This document shows, in pieces, positions 48,683-58,179 of a DNA stretch of 64,000 nt (within the stretch, counting starts at the first letter, position 1; each line of letters begins with the position of its first letter). Source of the DNA: Blattabacterium clevelandi (GTDB lineage Bacteria; Bacteroidota; Bacteroidia; Flavobacteriales; Blattabacteriaceae); contig NZ_CP029844.1 of NCBI RefSeq assembly GCF_003268615.1, positions 1 to 64,000 of the forward strand. The letters are read 5' to 3'. The position numbers and the translations under genes are program-made. The notes beneath the pieces were generated by a model. The model was given only the letters and a program-made list of their open reading frames with translations. It did not search any database and was not told the DNA's origin.

Positions 48683-49348
48683 ATGACTTTTGATTTAAGT
48701 GATTATAGAAAAATTTATAAAAAAAAAAATTTAATAGAATCCGATGTTCCATCGGATCCTTTAAAATTATTTCATAATTGGTTTCAAGAAGAAAAAAATA
48801 TTCATAAAATACATAAAAAAATAAATGAAGAAACTAATGCTATGTCTATTTCAACTATAGGAAAAGATGGAGTTCCTGAAACTAGAATTGTTTTGTTAAA
48901 AATGTATTCTCAAGAAGGGTTTATTTTTTATACAAATTATTATAGCTTGAAAGGAAGATCTATTCAAAAAAATCCAAAAGTATGTATTTCTTTTTATTGG
49001 CCAAATACAGAAAGACAAATTATTATTCAAGGAGATGTTTTAAAATTATCAAAAAATGAATCGGATGAATATTTTTATAAAAGACCAAAAAAAAATCAAA
49101 TAGGATGTTGGGCTTCTAAACAAAGTGTCATTATTCCATCTAAAGAATATTTATGTATTCAATATCAAAAATGGACTCATTTTTTTAAAATACACATGAT
49201 AAAACGTCCTTTTTATTGGGGTGGATATATCGTAAAACCTTATAAAATGGAATTTTGGCAAGGACAACCTAATAGACTTCATGATAGGTTAATTTACAGT
49301 TTAGAAAAAAAACGGAATAAATGGAAATTATATCGGTTATCTCCATAA
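48683..49348 (+). CDS. pdxH: Pyridoxamine 5'-phosphate oxidase
   Basis: FMN enzyme that oxidises pyridoxine or pyridoxamine 5'-phosphate to pyridoxal phosphate, the active cofactor. The 221 residues contain AMSISTIGKDGVPETRIVLL, the FMN-contact region FYTNYYSLKGRSIQKNP, PKKNQIGCWASKQS, and the closing MEFWQGQPNRLHDRLIY. Length is normal. With pdxJ it supports B6 synthesis by the organism. A strong hairpin follows nine bases after the stop. Confidence 0.96.
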   Translation: MTFDLSDYRKIYKKKNLIESDVPSDPLKLFHNWFQEEKNIHKIHKKINEETNAMSISTIGKDGVPETRIVLLKMYSQEGFIFYTNYYSLKGRSIQKNPKVCISFYWPNTERQIIIQGDVLKLSKNESDEYFYKRPKKNQIGCWASKQSVIIPSKEYLCIQYQKWTHFFKIHMIKRPFYWGGYIVKPYKMEFWQGQPNRLHDRLIYSLEKKRNKWKLYRLSP

Positions 49349-49356
49349 ATAATAAA

Positions 49357-49387
49357 GAAGATAAGGTGATTATCTCACTTTATCTTC
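49357..49387. terminator. Hairpin terminator between convergent pdxH and HU genes
   Basis: Thirteen-base arms, GAAGATAAGGTGA (49357-49369) and TCACTTTATCTTC (49375-49387), form a stem with one G-U-type pair and the five-base loop TTATC. It lies between two convergent genes. Read on the minus strand it is followed by a U-rich stretch (TTTATTATTTA), so it best terminates the HU gene; on the plus strand an A-rich stretch follows. This is the clearest intrinsic-terminator-like structure in the window. Confidence 0.7.
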
Positions 49388-49398
49388 ATGAAAAAAAA

Positions 49399-49665
49399 TT
49401 ACAAATTCGTTAGTTCTGCACCTATTTTAAATTTAGCAACCTTTTTTCCTGGAATAAAAATTTTTTTTCCTGTTCTAGGATTAATTCCATTTCTTGGATT
49501 CCTTTCTATAACAGAAAAGGTTCCAAATCCAACTAAGGTAACTTTATCTCCTTTTTTTAGGGATTCAATTACGGTTTCAATAAATGCATCTATAATATTT
49601 TTCGCTTTTATTTTTGTAATCCCGGTTTTTTCAGCTATTGAATTAACCAATTCTGTTTTGTTCAT
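49399..49665 (-). CDS. HU/IHF-family DNA-binding protein
   Basis: Small nucleoid protein that bends and packs DNA. The 88 residues begin MNKTELVNSIAEKTGITKIK, and the beta-arm carries the family signature GFGTFSVIERNPRNGINPRTGK. Length is normal for HU. An overlapping frame on the plus strand is an antisense shadow without family resemblance. The gene ends at the strong hairpin shared with pdxH. Confidence 0.95.
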   Translation of the reverse strand: MNKTELVNSIAEKTGITKIKAKNIIDAFIETVIESLKKGDKVTLVGFGTFSVIERNPRNGINPRTGKKIFIPGKKVAKFKIGAELTNL

Positions 49666-49767
49666 TATACAATTAATTTAATTTTAATTAACTATAAAAC
49701 AACATTTTTATAATTAATGATAGCAAATATAATGGATAAATATGTATGACTGAGTAAAAATTTTTTG

Positions 49768-50724
49768 TTATCGAACAAAAATATTTTTTCTTATTTTGAT
49801 TCCATTAATTAAATTTTTTATATTCATTTTTTTTTTTCCTTCTATTTGTCCTTCAATAATAGAGATAAATCCCTCTTTTACCGAAATTTTCATTTCAGAT
49901 TCTGAAAAAATTACAAATCCAATTGGAAAAAAATGTATTTTTTTTATTGTTTTAACAATGAAAATTTTAAATCTAAAAAATTTTTTTTCCTCAAAAAATA
50001 AAAATGTCCATGCTGTAGGATAAGGACTAAGTCCTCGTATTTTATTATAAATAACTTCTATAGAAGTTTCTTTCCAAAAAATTCTACAATCTATAGTATA
50101 TATTTTTGGAGCATATTTTAGTATTGAAAAAGATTTTTGAAATTGGGGTTTTATTTTTTTTTGAAGAATTCCTTCTAGTGTTTTTATGATCATAGATCCA
50201 CTCAATTTTTTTAATTTATTTTCAAGTGTACCAGCAGTTTCTTCTTTTTTTATTTTTATTTTTTTTTGTAAAAGAATTTTTCCAGAATCAACTTGATTAT
50301 TTACCATAAAAGTAGTTAATCCAGTTTGATTTTCTCCATTAATAATTGCCCAATTAATAGGAGCTGCTCCTCTATATTGAGGTAGTAAAGAAGCATGTAG
50401 ATTAAAGGTTCCCATTTTTGGATACCCCCAAACTTCTTTAGGTAAAATTCTAAATGAAACTATAATTTGTATATCTGCTTTCCATATTTTTAAATTTTTT
50501 AAAAAAGAAGAATCTAGAAGATTTTTTGGTTGTAAAATAGGAATATGATTTTCTAATGCATATTTTTTAACAGATGTATTATTTATTTTATTTTTTTTAT
50601 TAAAAATAGAATCAGGATTTGTAATTATTCCTACAATATTATATCGTCTAATATAAAGTTCTTTTAAAGAAAAAAGGGAAAAAGGAGTAGAACCTATAAA
50701 TACAATTCTAGGAAAATTTTTCAT
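49768..50724 (-). CDS. fmt: Methionyl-tRNA formyltransferase
   Basis: Formylates initiator Met-tRNA using 10-formyl-tetrahydrofolate. The 318 residues have an N-terminal Rossmann-like domain starting RIVFIGSTPFSLFSLKEL, the folate-site block NLHASLLPQYRGAAPINWAI with its conserved Asn-x-His, DSGKILLQ, and the C-terminal OB-type domain with IRGLSPYPTAWTF. Length is normal. Its retention implies formylated initiation and a need for peptide deformylase elsewhere. Confidence 0.95.
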   Translation of the reverse strand: MKNFPRIVFIGSTPFSLFSLKELYIRRYNIVGIITNPDSIFNKKNKINNTSVKKYALENHIPILQPKNLLDSSFLKNLKIWKADIQIIVSFRILPKEVWGYPKMGTFNLHASLLPQYRGAAPINWAIINGENQTGLTTFMVNNQVDSGKILLQKKIKIKKEETAGTLENKLKKLSGSMIIKTLEGILQKKIKPQFQKSFSILKYAPKIYTIDCRIFWKETSIEVIYNKIRGLSPYPTAWTFLFFEEKKFFRFKIFIVKTIKKIHFFPIGFVIFSESEMKISVKEGFISIIEGQIEGKKKMNIKNLINGIKIRKNIFVR

Positions 50725-50881
50725 ATATAAATAATATTAAACTATTTTATTTGTAATTTAAATTCACTAATTTTATCTTGTAATACGAAATAGTTCATTT
50801 ATTTTTGAAAATCAAACCTAAACAATAATTTATCAAATTTTCAAATATAATTCAAAAATAAATATCAATAGGTAATAAAAT

Positions 50882-51115
50882 ATGTATTGGACTTTAGAAT
50901 TAGCTTCTCATTTAGAAGATGCTCCTTGGCCAGCTTCAAAAGATGAATTAATCGATTTTGCTATTCGAACAGGTGCTCCATTGGAAGTTGTGGAAAATCT
51001 TCAGCAGTTAGAAAATGGAGAAGGAGAAATTTTTGAATCTATAGAAGATATATGGGCAGATTATCCACGGGATGACGAAGATTTTTATTGGAATAGAGAC
51101 GAATATGAACTTTAA
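50882..51115 (+). CDS. DUF2795 domain protein
   Basis: A 77-residue acidic protein, MYWTLELASHLEDAPWPASK followed by ELIDFAIRTGAPLEVVENLQ, ending in a run rich in Asp and Glu (YPRDDEDFYWNRDEYEL). The sequence is strikingly close to that of free-living flavobacterial homologues, and less shifted to Lys, Ile and Asn than its neighbours. The family function is unknown. It lies just upstream of secA, 29 bases from that start, and the two may be co-transcribed. Confidence 0.88.
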   Translation: MYWTLELASHLEDAPWPASKDELIDFAIRTGAPLEVVENLQQLENGEGEIFESIEDIWADYPRDDEDFYWNRDEYEL

Positions 51116-51144
51116 CTGAAAACTACGTTTAATTATTATAATTG

Positions 51145-54100
51145 ATGAGTTTTTTTGGAAAAATATTAAAAAAATTATTAGGGAATAAAAATGAAAAGGA
51201 CCTTCAAAAAGTTAGAAGTCTTTTGATTCATATTAAGGAGGAAGAGAAAAAAATATTATCGTTATCTGATGATGAATTAAGAAATAAAACTCAAGAATTT
51301 AAAAATATTATCAAATTATCTACGAAACAGTTTTATGAAAAAAAAGAATCTCTTATAAAAAAAGTAGAAAAAAAGTTTTGTAATATACTGACTTTAGAAG
51401 AAGTAAAATTAAATAAAGAAAAAATTAAGGAAGAATGTTATAAAGTAGAACAAAAAGTATTAATGAATCTTTTATCAAAAGCTTTTGCTGTTATTAAAGA
51501 AACTGCTAAACGTTTTAAAGAAAAAAAACAACTTATAGTAAAATTAACGGCTTTTGATGAAGAATTATCAAAAATTAAACCTTATGTTTTATTAAGCAAT
51601 AATATAGCTATTTGGAAGAATAAATGGGATGCCTATGGAAAATCTGTAATCTGGGATATGGTACACTATGATGTTCAATTAATGGGTGGGATTGTCCTTC
51701 ATCAAGGAAAAATTGCCGAGATGGCTACTGGAGAAGGAAAAACTTTTGTAGCTACTTTATCCGCTTATTTAAATGCTCTTTCTGGAAGAGGAGTTCATAT
51801 TGTAACAGTTAATAATTATTTATCTAAAAGGGATACAAATTGGATGGCACCTTTAATGGAATTTCACGGATTAAGAGTAGAGTGTATTGATGATTATCCA
51901 TCTTCTAATATTTATATGCGTAAGAAAGCTTATAAAGCAGATATTACTTATGGTACCAATAACGAATTTGGATTTGATTATTTACGTGATAATATGGTTT
52001 CTTCTAAAGAAGATTTGGTTCAAAGGGAATTAAATTACGCTATTATAGACGAAATTGATTCTGTTTTAATAGATGAGGCACGGACTCCTTTAGTTATTTC
52101 AGGTCCAGTTCATTCTCATCATGATAATAAAGAGGAATTTAAATTGTTAAAAAATAAAGTAGAATATCTTGTAAAAAAGCAAAATTTAGAAATTAAAAAT
52201 TTATTTTATGAATCGAAAAATTTAATTAAATCTGGAGATAATAAATTAGGAGGATTGAAACTTTTTCAAGTATATAGAGGATTACCAAAAAAAAAATCCT
52301 TAATTAAATTTTTAAGTAAAGATAAGAATCGTTTACTTTTACAAAAAGTAGAAAGTTATTATTTACAAGATAACGGAAGAGAAATGTATAAAGTAGATAA
52401 AGATCTTTATTTTGTTATAGATGAAAAAAATAATACTGTAGAATTAACGGATAAGGGAATTGAATTTTTATCTCAAAATGTAAAAGACATCAGATTTTTT
52501 GTATTGCCTGATATTAATTTAGAAATTACTGAATTAGAAAAAAACAATTTTCCTAAAGAAAAAGAAATAAAAGAAAAAGAAAAACTTTTAAATAATTTTA
52601 CAGTTAAATTACAACGTCTACATACAATCAATCAACTTCTGAAGGCTTATACTTTATTTGAAAGAGATATAGATTATGTAGTTTTAGAAGGAAAAGTAAA
52701 AATAGTGGATGAACAAACTGGTCGTATAATGGAAGGAAGACGTTATTCAGATGGAATTCATCAAGCTATTGAAGCAAAAGAAAATGTAAAAATAGAATCT
52801 TCTAGTCAAACTTTTGCAACTATTACTTTACAAAACTATTTTAGAATGTATAAAAAAATATCTGGAATGACAGGAACAGCGGAAACAGAATCCGGAGAAT
52901 TTTTTCACATTTATAAATTGGATGTTATAGTTATTCCTACACATAGGAAAATACAAAGGATGGATTTACAAGATCTTGTTTTTAAAACAAAACGTGAAAA
53001 ATATAATGCTATTTTAGAAAAAATTATTTATTTATCTAAATATGAAAAACGTCCCGTACTTGTTGGAACAACTTCTGTTGAAGTATCTGAGTTTCTTAGT
53101 AGAGCTTTAAAATTTAGAAAAATTAAACATAATGTTTTAAATGCAAAATTACATGATAAAGAAGCAGAAATTATAGAAAAAGCAGGACTACCTGGATCTG
53201 TAACTATAGCGACTAATATGGCTGGTAGAGGAACAGATATAAAACTTTCAAAAGAAGTTGTAAAATATGGGGGACTTTATGTTTTAGGAACTGAAAGACA
53301 TGATTCTAGAAGAGTAGACAATCAATTAAGGGGACGATCTGGGCGTCAAGGGGATCCAGGAAGTTCTCAATTTTATGTATCTCTAGAGGATAATTTAATT
53401 CGTTTATTTATAGATTCAGAAAGATTATCTAAATTAATGGATCGTTTTGGACATAAAGAAGGTGATATTATCCAACATTCTTTATTGACGAAATCTATAG
53501 AAAGAGCACAAAAGAAAATAGAATATAATAATTTTAGTATTCGAAAACGTTTGTTAGATTATGATGATGTTATTAATAAACAACGAGAGTTTATTTATAA
53601 AAAGCGTAAGAATGCTTTATGTGGAAAAGATCTTAGTTTAGATATTTCTAATATGGTATATGTTTTATTGGATATTATGATACTGGTGAATAAATCTTTA
53701 AATGATTTTAAAAATTTGGAATACGAATTTTTTCAAATTTTTGGAATTGAGTTTCCTATACCAGAAAGTGAATTTTTTTTATATAAAGAACGAGATTGTA
53801 TCAATAAAATTCATGATTTAATTATAAATTTTTATGAAAAAAAAAAAGAAAAAAGAATTTATCAAGAAATTTATCCTATTATATCCAATATTTTTGAAAA
53901 AAATCATATAGATTGTCAAGTTAAGATAACATTTACAGATGGTATTACTAATATTAGCTCTGAATATAGCTTAAAAGAAAGTTATCAAGATCGAGGGGTA
54001 TCGTTATTATCTATATTTGAAAAAAAAACTATATTATGTTTTCTAGATGAAAAATGGAAAGAACATTTACGGGAAATGGATAATTTACGATATTCGGTAC

Positions 54101-54429
54101 AAAATGCCGTTTTTGAACAAAAAGATCCTCTTATAGTTTACAAACAAAATGCTTTTAATTTATTTCAAGAAAGAGTTTATGAAATTAATAAAAAAATTAT
54201 TTCTTTTTTTATTAAGTCTACTATCATGAAAGGTAATATTTTATGTATTCCGAAAAATAATAGGATAATAGATTTTTTTTTAAAAGGAAAAAATGGTAAA
54301 AAATTAGGGAGAAATAATAAAATTATTATCCGTCATTTAGTTACAGGAAAAACCAAAAATATTAAATTAAAACAGGTTGATTTTTTTTTGAAAAAAGGAG
54401 ATTGGATTATAGAAGAGGATTTTTTTTAG
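51145..54429 (+). CDS. secA: Preprotein translocase ATPase SecA
   Basis: Motor ATPase that drives proteins through SecYEG. The 1094-residue length fits the long Bacteroidota form with an insertion in the first nucleotide-binding region. Walker A is MATGEGKTFVATL near residue 193, the DEAD-like box is DEIDSVLIDEARTPL, and the second motor domain has ATNMAGRGTDIKL and RDSRR-like LRGRSGRQGDPG. The C-terminal zinc-binding tail for SecB is absent. An in-frame TTG directly precedes the chosen ATG. Confidence 0.96.
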   Translation: MSFFGKILKKLLGNKNEKDLQKVRSLLIHIKEEEKKILSLSDDELRNKTQEFKNIIKLSTKQFYEKKESLIKKVEKKFCNILTLEEVKLNKEKIKEECYKVEQKVLMNLLSKAFAVIKETAKRFKEKKQLIVKLTAFDEELSKIKPYVLLSNNIAIWKNKWDAYGKSVIWDMVHYDVQLMGGIVLHQGKIAEMATGEGKTFVATLSAYLNALSGRGVHIVTVNNYLSKRDTNWMAPLMEFHGLRVECIDDYPSSNIYMRKKAYKADITYGTNNEFGFDYLRDNMVSSKEDLVQRELNYAIIDEIDSVLIDEARTPLVISGPVHSHHDNKEEFKLLKNKVEYLVKKQNLEIKNLFYESKNLIKSGDNKLGGLKLFQVYRGLPKKKSLIKFLSKDKNRLLLQKVESYYLQDNGREMYKVDKDLYFVIDEKNNTVELTDKGIEFLSQNVKDIRFFVLPDINLEITELEKNNFPKEKEIKEKEKLLNNFTVKLQRLHTINQLLKAYTLFERDIDYVVLEGKVKIVDEQTGRIMEGRRYSDGIHQAIEAKENVKIESSSQTFATITLQNYFRMYKKISGMTGTAETESGEFFHIYKLDVIVIPTHRKIQRMDLQDLVFKTKREKYNAILEKIIYLSKYEKRPVLVGTTSVEVSEFLSRALKFRKIKHNVLNAKLHDKEAEIIEKAGLPGSVTIATNMAGRGTDIKLSKEVVKYGGLYVLGTERHDSRRVDNQLRGRSGRQGDPGSSQFYVSLEDNLIRLFIDSERLSKLMDRFGHKEGDIIQHSLLTKSIERAQKKIEYNNFSIRKRLLDYDDVINKQREFIYKKRKNALCGKDLSLDISNMVYVLLDIMILVNKSLNDFKNLEYEFFQIFGIEFPIPESEFFLYKERDCINKIHDLIINFYEKKKEKRIYQEIYPIISNIFEKNHIDCQVKITFTDGITNISSEYSLKESYQDRGVSLLSIFEKKTILCFLDEKWKEHLREMDNLRYSVQNAVFEQKDPLIVYKQNAFNLFQERVYEINKKIISFFIKSTIMKGNILCIPKNNRIIDFFLKGKNGKKLGRNNKIIIRHLVTGKTKNIKLKQVDFFLKKGDWIIEEDFF

Positions 54430-54458
54430 TTAGAAACATTCGATTGTGTTAATTAGAA

Positions 54459-55043
54459 ATAAAACGTATATTTTTTATTATAATTTTATTTGTAGTTTTT
54501 TTTTATTTTGGGGTTAGTTTATGTTCCATAAGAAAAAAATATGATAATATTAATGAAATTCCATATAATACATTTGGTGTTGTTTTAGGAACTTCTAAAT
54601 ATTTACATGGTGGGGGGATCAATGCCTATTTTAAATATAGAATAGATGCAGCTTTTTTTCTTTTCTCTCATAAAAAAATTCGTTACATTATTGTTAGTGG
54701 AGATAATAGAGAAAAAAATTATAATGAACCAAAAATGATGAAAAAAGAATTAATAAAAAAAGGAATTCCCGATTATTTTATATATGAAGACTTTTTTGGA
54801 ATTAGTACTATACATTCTGTATTAAGAGTTTATAAAATTTTTAATCAAAAAAAATTTACCATTATTTCTCAAAAATTTCATAATGAAAGAGCCATATTTA
54901 TTGGAAATTGTTTAGGATTAGATATCATAGGTTTTAACGCAAAAAATATTCCTTTTGATTGGAAAATACAGATTAGGGAAATTTTCGCTAGAATTAAAGC
55001 TATATTGGACATATTTTTATTTTTTTTTAAACAAAAAAATTAA
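54459..55043 (+). CDS. sanA: SanA/YdcF-like (DUF218) membrane protein with no ordinary start codon
   Basis: DUF218 family protein of the envelope, linked in E. coli to barrier function. The frame reads from a membrane segment (IKRIFFIIILFVVFFYFGVS) through GVVLGTSKYLHGGGINAYFK, IIVSGDNREKNYNEP, ISQKFHNERAIF to the stop at 55043. The first in-frame ATG is at 54735, but that would remove half of the conserved domain, which matches E. coli SanA well upstream. No ATG, GTG or TTG precedes the conserved part in this frame after the stop at 54450. Either ATA 54459 or another rare codon starts it, or a GTG at 54446 with a one-base shift in the AAAA at 54461-54464 does. The 5' boundary is uncertain. 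Confidence 0.75.
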   Translation: MKRIFFIIILFVVFFYFGVSLCSIRKKYDNINEIPYNTFGVVLGTSKYLHGGGINAYFKYRIDAAFFLFSHKKIRYIIVSGDNREKNYNEPKMMKKELIKKGIPDYFIYEDFFGISTIHSVLRVYKIFNQKKFTIISQKFHNERAIFIGNCLGLDIIGFNAKNIPFDWKIQIREIFARIKAILDIFLFFFKQKN

Positions 55044-56722
55044 GATAAATAGGATAAATATTTTTTTAGTATTTCTGCGTTATTAGATTTTTGAGTATTA
55101 ATTTCTAAAAGAAAAGGTCTATCCGATTTATTCCAAAAAATATACAAACTATTTTTTAAAGAAAGGTTATCGGATACTATTTCATATTTCCAATTATGCA
55201 TTTCACAAATTTTTTTTGCAGTAAAAAAATGTTTTGTTTCAAAAAAATTAAAAATTTTTTTAGAAATTTTTTTTTCTGATAAAAATCTGAAAATATTTCC
55301 TCCTCCATTGTTCATAAGTATAATACGGAAATTGTTTGGAGTATAATTGTTCCATAAAGCATTACTATCATAAAAAAAACTGATATCACCAATAATTAAA
55401 GTTACTATTTTTTTGCTTTTTACAGCATAACCTATAGCAGTAGAAACACACCCCTCTATTCCTGAAGTTCCTCTATTACAATAAGATTTAACAGAATATT
55501 TTTTTTTATCAAAAAGTTGATAATAGCGTATTATAGTACTGTTTCCTAATTGTAAAATGGAATATTTAGGAATAGATTTAAATATCAAAAATAAAACTTT
55601 AAGATCTGAAAAACTTTTTTCTTTTTTTAAAAAAAAATTATTTTTTTTTCTTCTTTTTTTTCTCAATATTTCCCATCTATATCTATAATCAGAGGATTGT
55701 AAATTATTTCCATGAAATATTTTGAAAAAAAATTCAGGTTTTATTGACCAAAAATTCGTTAGACTATAATAAGTATCTGGGTAATTTTTTATATTTTCTC
55801 CTATATGCCAATGATATATAGGTGGGTATTTTCGTAAAAAAAATTTTATTTTTTTAGATATAATATTTCCACCAATAGTTAATAAAATATTGGGTTTTAA
55901 ATTTATCCATTCTTTATTTTTTATACTAAAAACAAGTTGATCTATACATGAAAAAAATAATTTTCCGTATAAATGAGATGTAGTTTCGGTAAAAATGACT
56001 ATAGAAGAATCTAGACTTAATTTTTTTAAAATTTTTTCCAATTTTTTTTCTGAATGATATAATCCTAATAAAATCATTTTTTTTTTGGATTTTTTCCATA
56101 TAAATTCTTCTTTTTTATAATATTTAGATTTTTCAATATAATTTATTACAGGTAAAGTTTTTATAATTTTAGGTTTTACTTGTAAAAAATTTGTAGTCTC
56201 ATAAAGAGGTTCTGAAAAAGGGATATTAATATGTATAGGTTTTTTTTTAAAAATACATTTATTAATAGATTCATTGATTAATCTATCATTATACCATAAT
56301 CCTAATTTAGATTCTTCTTCTGTTAATTGAATAGAAGATTCGACATGATTTTGAAAAATATTTTCTTGATCAATAGATTGTCCTTCAAGAATATCTATAA
56401 TTTTTTTTGGTCTATCTGCAGTAATAAAAATAAGTGGAATATTTTGATAAAATGCTTCCGTAACTGCAGGATAATAGTTTACTACAGAAGACCCAGAAGT
56501 ACAACTAAGAACTACAGGTTTTTTTATTTTTTGCGCTATTCCTAAAGCAAAAAATCCAGCACAACGCTCGTCGACAATACTATAAGTTTTGAATGAATTA
56601 TGCTGTGTAAAATGGATAATTATGGGAGCATTTCTAGAACCTGGAGATATTATTATATGAAATATTGATTTTGATATTAATATTTCACCTAAACTTTGTA
56701 CTATTTTTTTATTCGAATACAT
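55040..56722 (-). CDS. menD: SEPHCHC synthase MenD (menaquinone synthesis)
   Basis: Thiamine-diphosphate enzyme that joins isochorismate and 2-oxoglutarate in menaquinone synthesis. The 560 residues show the family start with SPGSRNAPIIIHF, the conserved VDERCAGFFALGIAQKIKKP, CTSGSSVVNYYPAVTEA and the ThDP/metal motif GDISFFYDSNALWNN near residue 460. Length is normal. Other men genes are not in the window. It is the last gene of a six-gene minus-strand run and overlaps the SanA-like gene by four bases. Confidence 0.94.
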   Translation of the reverse strand: MYSNKKIVQSLGEILISKSIFHIIISPGSRNAPIIIHFTQHNSFKTYSIVDERCAGFFALGIAQKIKKPVVLSCTSGSSVVNYYPAVTEAFYQNIPLIFITADRPKKIIDILEGQSIDQENIFQNHVESSIQLTEEESKLGLWYNDRLINESINKCIFKKKPIHINIPFSEPLYETTNFLQVKPKIIKTLPVINYIEKSKYYKKEEFIWKKSKKKMILLGLYHSEKKLEKILKKLSLDSSIVIFTETTSHLYGKLFFSCIDQLVFSIKNKEWINLKPNILLTIGGNIISKKIKFFLRKYPPIYHWHIGENIKNYPDTYYSLTNFWSIKPEFFFKIFHGNNLQSSDYRYRWEILRKKRRKKNNFFLKKEKSFSDLKVLFLIFKSIPKYSILQLGNSTIIRYYQLFDKKKYSVKSYCNRGTSGIEGCVSTAIGYAVKSKKIVTLIIGDISFFYDSNALWNNYTPNNFRIILMNNGGGNIFRFLSEKKISKKIFNFFETKHFFTAKKICEMHNWKYEIVSDNLSLKNSLYIFWNKSDRPFLLEINTQKSNNAEILKKYLSYLS

Positions 56723-56733
56723 TTTAAAAAAAA

Positions 56734-57468
56734 TTAAATCATTCCTCCATTAACATTAAATACGGATCCAGTAATATAATTAGATAAATCAGAAGCTAGA
56801 AATAAACTACAGTTAGCTACATCTTGAGGTATTCCAGGTCTCTTTAATGAAATTTTATTGATCCAATTTTTTTTTATTTTTAATTGAATATGCGAATTCA
56901 TTTTTGTAGAAATATAGCCAGGTGCTATAACATTACAACGAATATTTTTTTTTCCTAATTCTTTAGATATTGATTTAGTAAATCCTATAATTCCTGCTTT
57001 AGATGCTGAATAATTAGATTGTCCTGAATTTCCGGTTATTCCTATGATAGAACTCATATTAATAATACTTCCATTTTTTTGTTTTATCATAGGAAATATT
57101 ACATATTTGGTTAAATTAAAAATAGAATAAATATTAGTTCTAATGACTTGATCCCAATCTGTTTCCGACATTCTAAATAAAAAGTTATCTTTTATAATTC
57201 CTGCATTATTCACTAATATATCTATAACTCCAAATTTTTCTATAACTTTTTTAACTAATTCTTTTGAAGAATTTAAATTTTTAAGATCAATTTTGTATGA
57301 AACTACCGAATCTCCCAATTCATCAGATAATTTTTTAGCATTTTTATTTGAAGAAAAAAAGGTAAAAATAACCTTTGCACCATTTTTTACAAATGTTTTC
57401 ACAATAGATTTTCCTATATCTCCTGATCCACCTGTAACTATGGCTATTTTTCCATTTAAAAGTTTCAT
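56734..57468 (-). CDS. fabG: 3-oxoacyl-ACP reductase FabG
   Basis: NADPH-dependent reductase of fatty acid elongation. The 244-residue SDR protein has the cofactor motif TGGSGDIGKSIV, NNAGIIKDN, the active-site Ser in NMSSIIGITGNSGQSN, YSASKAG with Tyr and Lys, and the C-terminal GSVFNVNGGMI. Length is normal. It works in the same pathway as the FabZ half of the LpxC fusion. It lies 11 bases before menD and nine after cmk. Confidence 0.95.
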   Translation of the reverse strand: MKLLNGKIAIVTGGSGDIGKSIVKTFVKNGAKVIFTFFSSNKNAKKLSDELGDSVVSYKIDLKNLNSSKELVKKVIEKFGVIDILVNNAGIIKDNFLFRMSETDWDQVIRTNIYSIFNLTKYVIFPMIKQKNGSIINMSSIIGITGNSGQSNYSASKAGIIGFTKSISKELGKKNIRCNVIAPGYISTKMNSHIQLKIKKNWINKISLKRPGIPQDVANCSLFLASDLSNYITGSVFNVNGGMI

Positions 57469-57477
57469 ATATATTTT

Positions 57478-58179
57478 TTATTTTTTTTGACAAAATTTAA
57501 TATTTTCTATTAATTGAAGTACCATATTTAATTGTTTTTCAGTACTAATCAATGTACTATCTATTTCTATAGAATCTTTTGGTTTTTTAAGTGGAGAAAT
57601 TTTTCTATATAAATCCATCATATCTCTATAAAAAATATTTTTTTTTACTTCTTCATAAGAAATTTTTTTCCCTTTTTTTTTAAGATATTCAAATCTTCTA
57701 TAAGAACGAATTTCTATAGATCCTTTCATAAAAATTTTTAAATCCGATTTAGGAAATATATTAGATCCTATATCTCTCCCATCCATAACAATTCCTTGTT
57801 TATTTTCAAAATTTCTTTGTATAATTGTTAGTTTTTCTCGAATTTCTGGAATACTAGCTATTAAACTAACTTTATTAGTTACTTCTATTGATCGAATTTT
57901 AGATTGAACATTTTCTTTATTGATAAGGATATCAGTTCTATTTAATTTATTATTCCATTTAAATTGGAAATTTATATTTATCAAAAAAGGAAGAAAATTT
58001 TTTATATTCCACAAATCACTATGAAAAATTTTTTTTCTAATAGCTAATAATGTTATACTTCTATACATAGCTCCGGTATCTATATAAGTATATTTTAATT
58101 TTTTAGAAAGATTTTTAGCTAAAGTACTTTTTCCAGAAGCTGAATATCCATCTATAGCTATAATCATTTTTCGATTCAT
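57478..58179 (-). CDS. cmk: Cytidylate kinase
   Basis: Phosphorylates CMP and dCMP with ATP. The 233 residues include the P-loop GYSASGKSTLAKNL, DTGAMYRSITL, VMDGRDIGSNIFP and the C-terminal LKKPKDSIEIDSTL. Length is normal. The start ATG overlaps the speB stop, so translation is probably coupled. Confidence 0.95.
   Translation of the reverse strand: MNRKMIIAIDGYSASGKSTLAKNLSKKLKYTYIDTGAMYRSITLLAIRKKIFHSDLWNIKNFLPFLININFQFKWNNKLNRTDILINKENVQSKIRSIEVTNKVSLIASIPEIREKLTIIQRNFENKQGIVMDGRDIGSNIFPKSDLKIFMKGSIEIRSYRRFEYLKKKGKKISYEEVKKNIFYRDMMDLYRKISPLKKPKDSIEIDSTLISTEKQLNMVLQLIENIKFCQKK

Noticed and set aside
49388..49681. Plus-strand open frame of 97 codons over the HU gene
   Set aside because: It is antisense to an unmistakable HU protein and shows no family features.
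54735..55043. SanA-like gene starting at the first ATG, 54735
   Set aside because: Conserved SanA sequence including the LGTSKY and SGDN motifs continues upstream in the same frame, so this start would truncate the domain.
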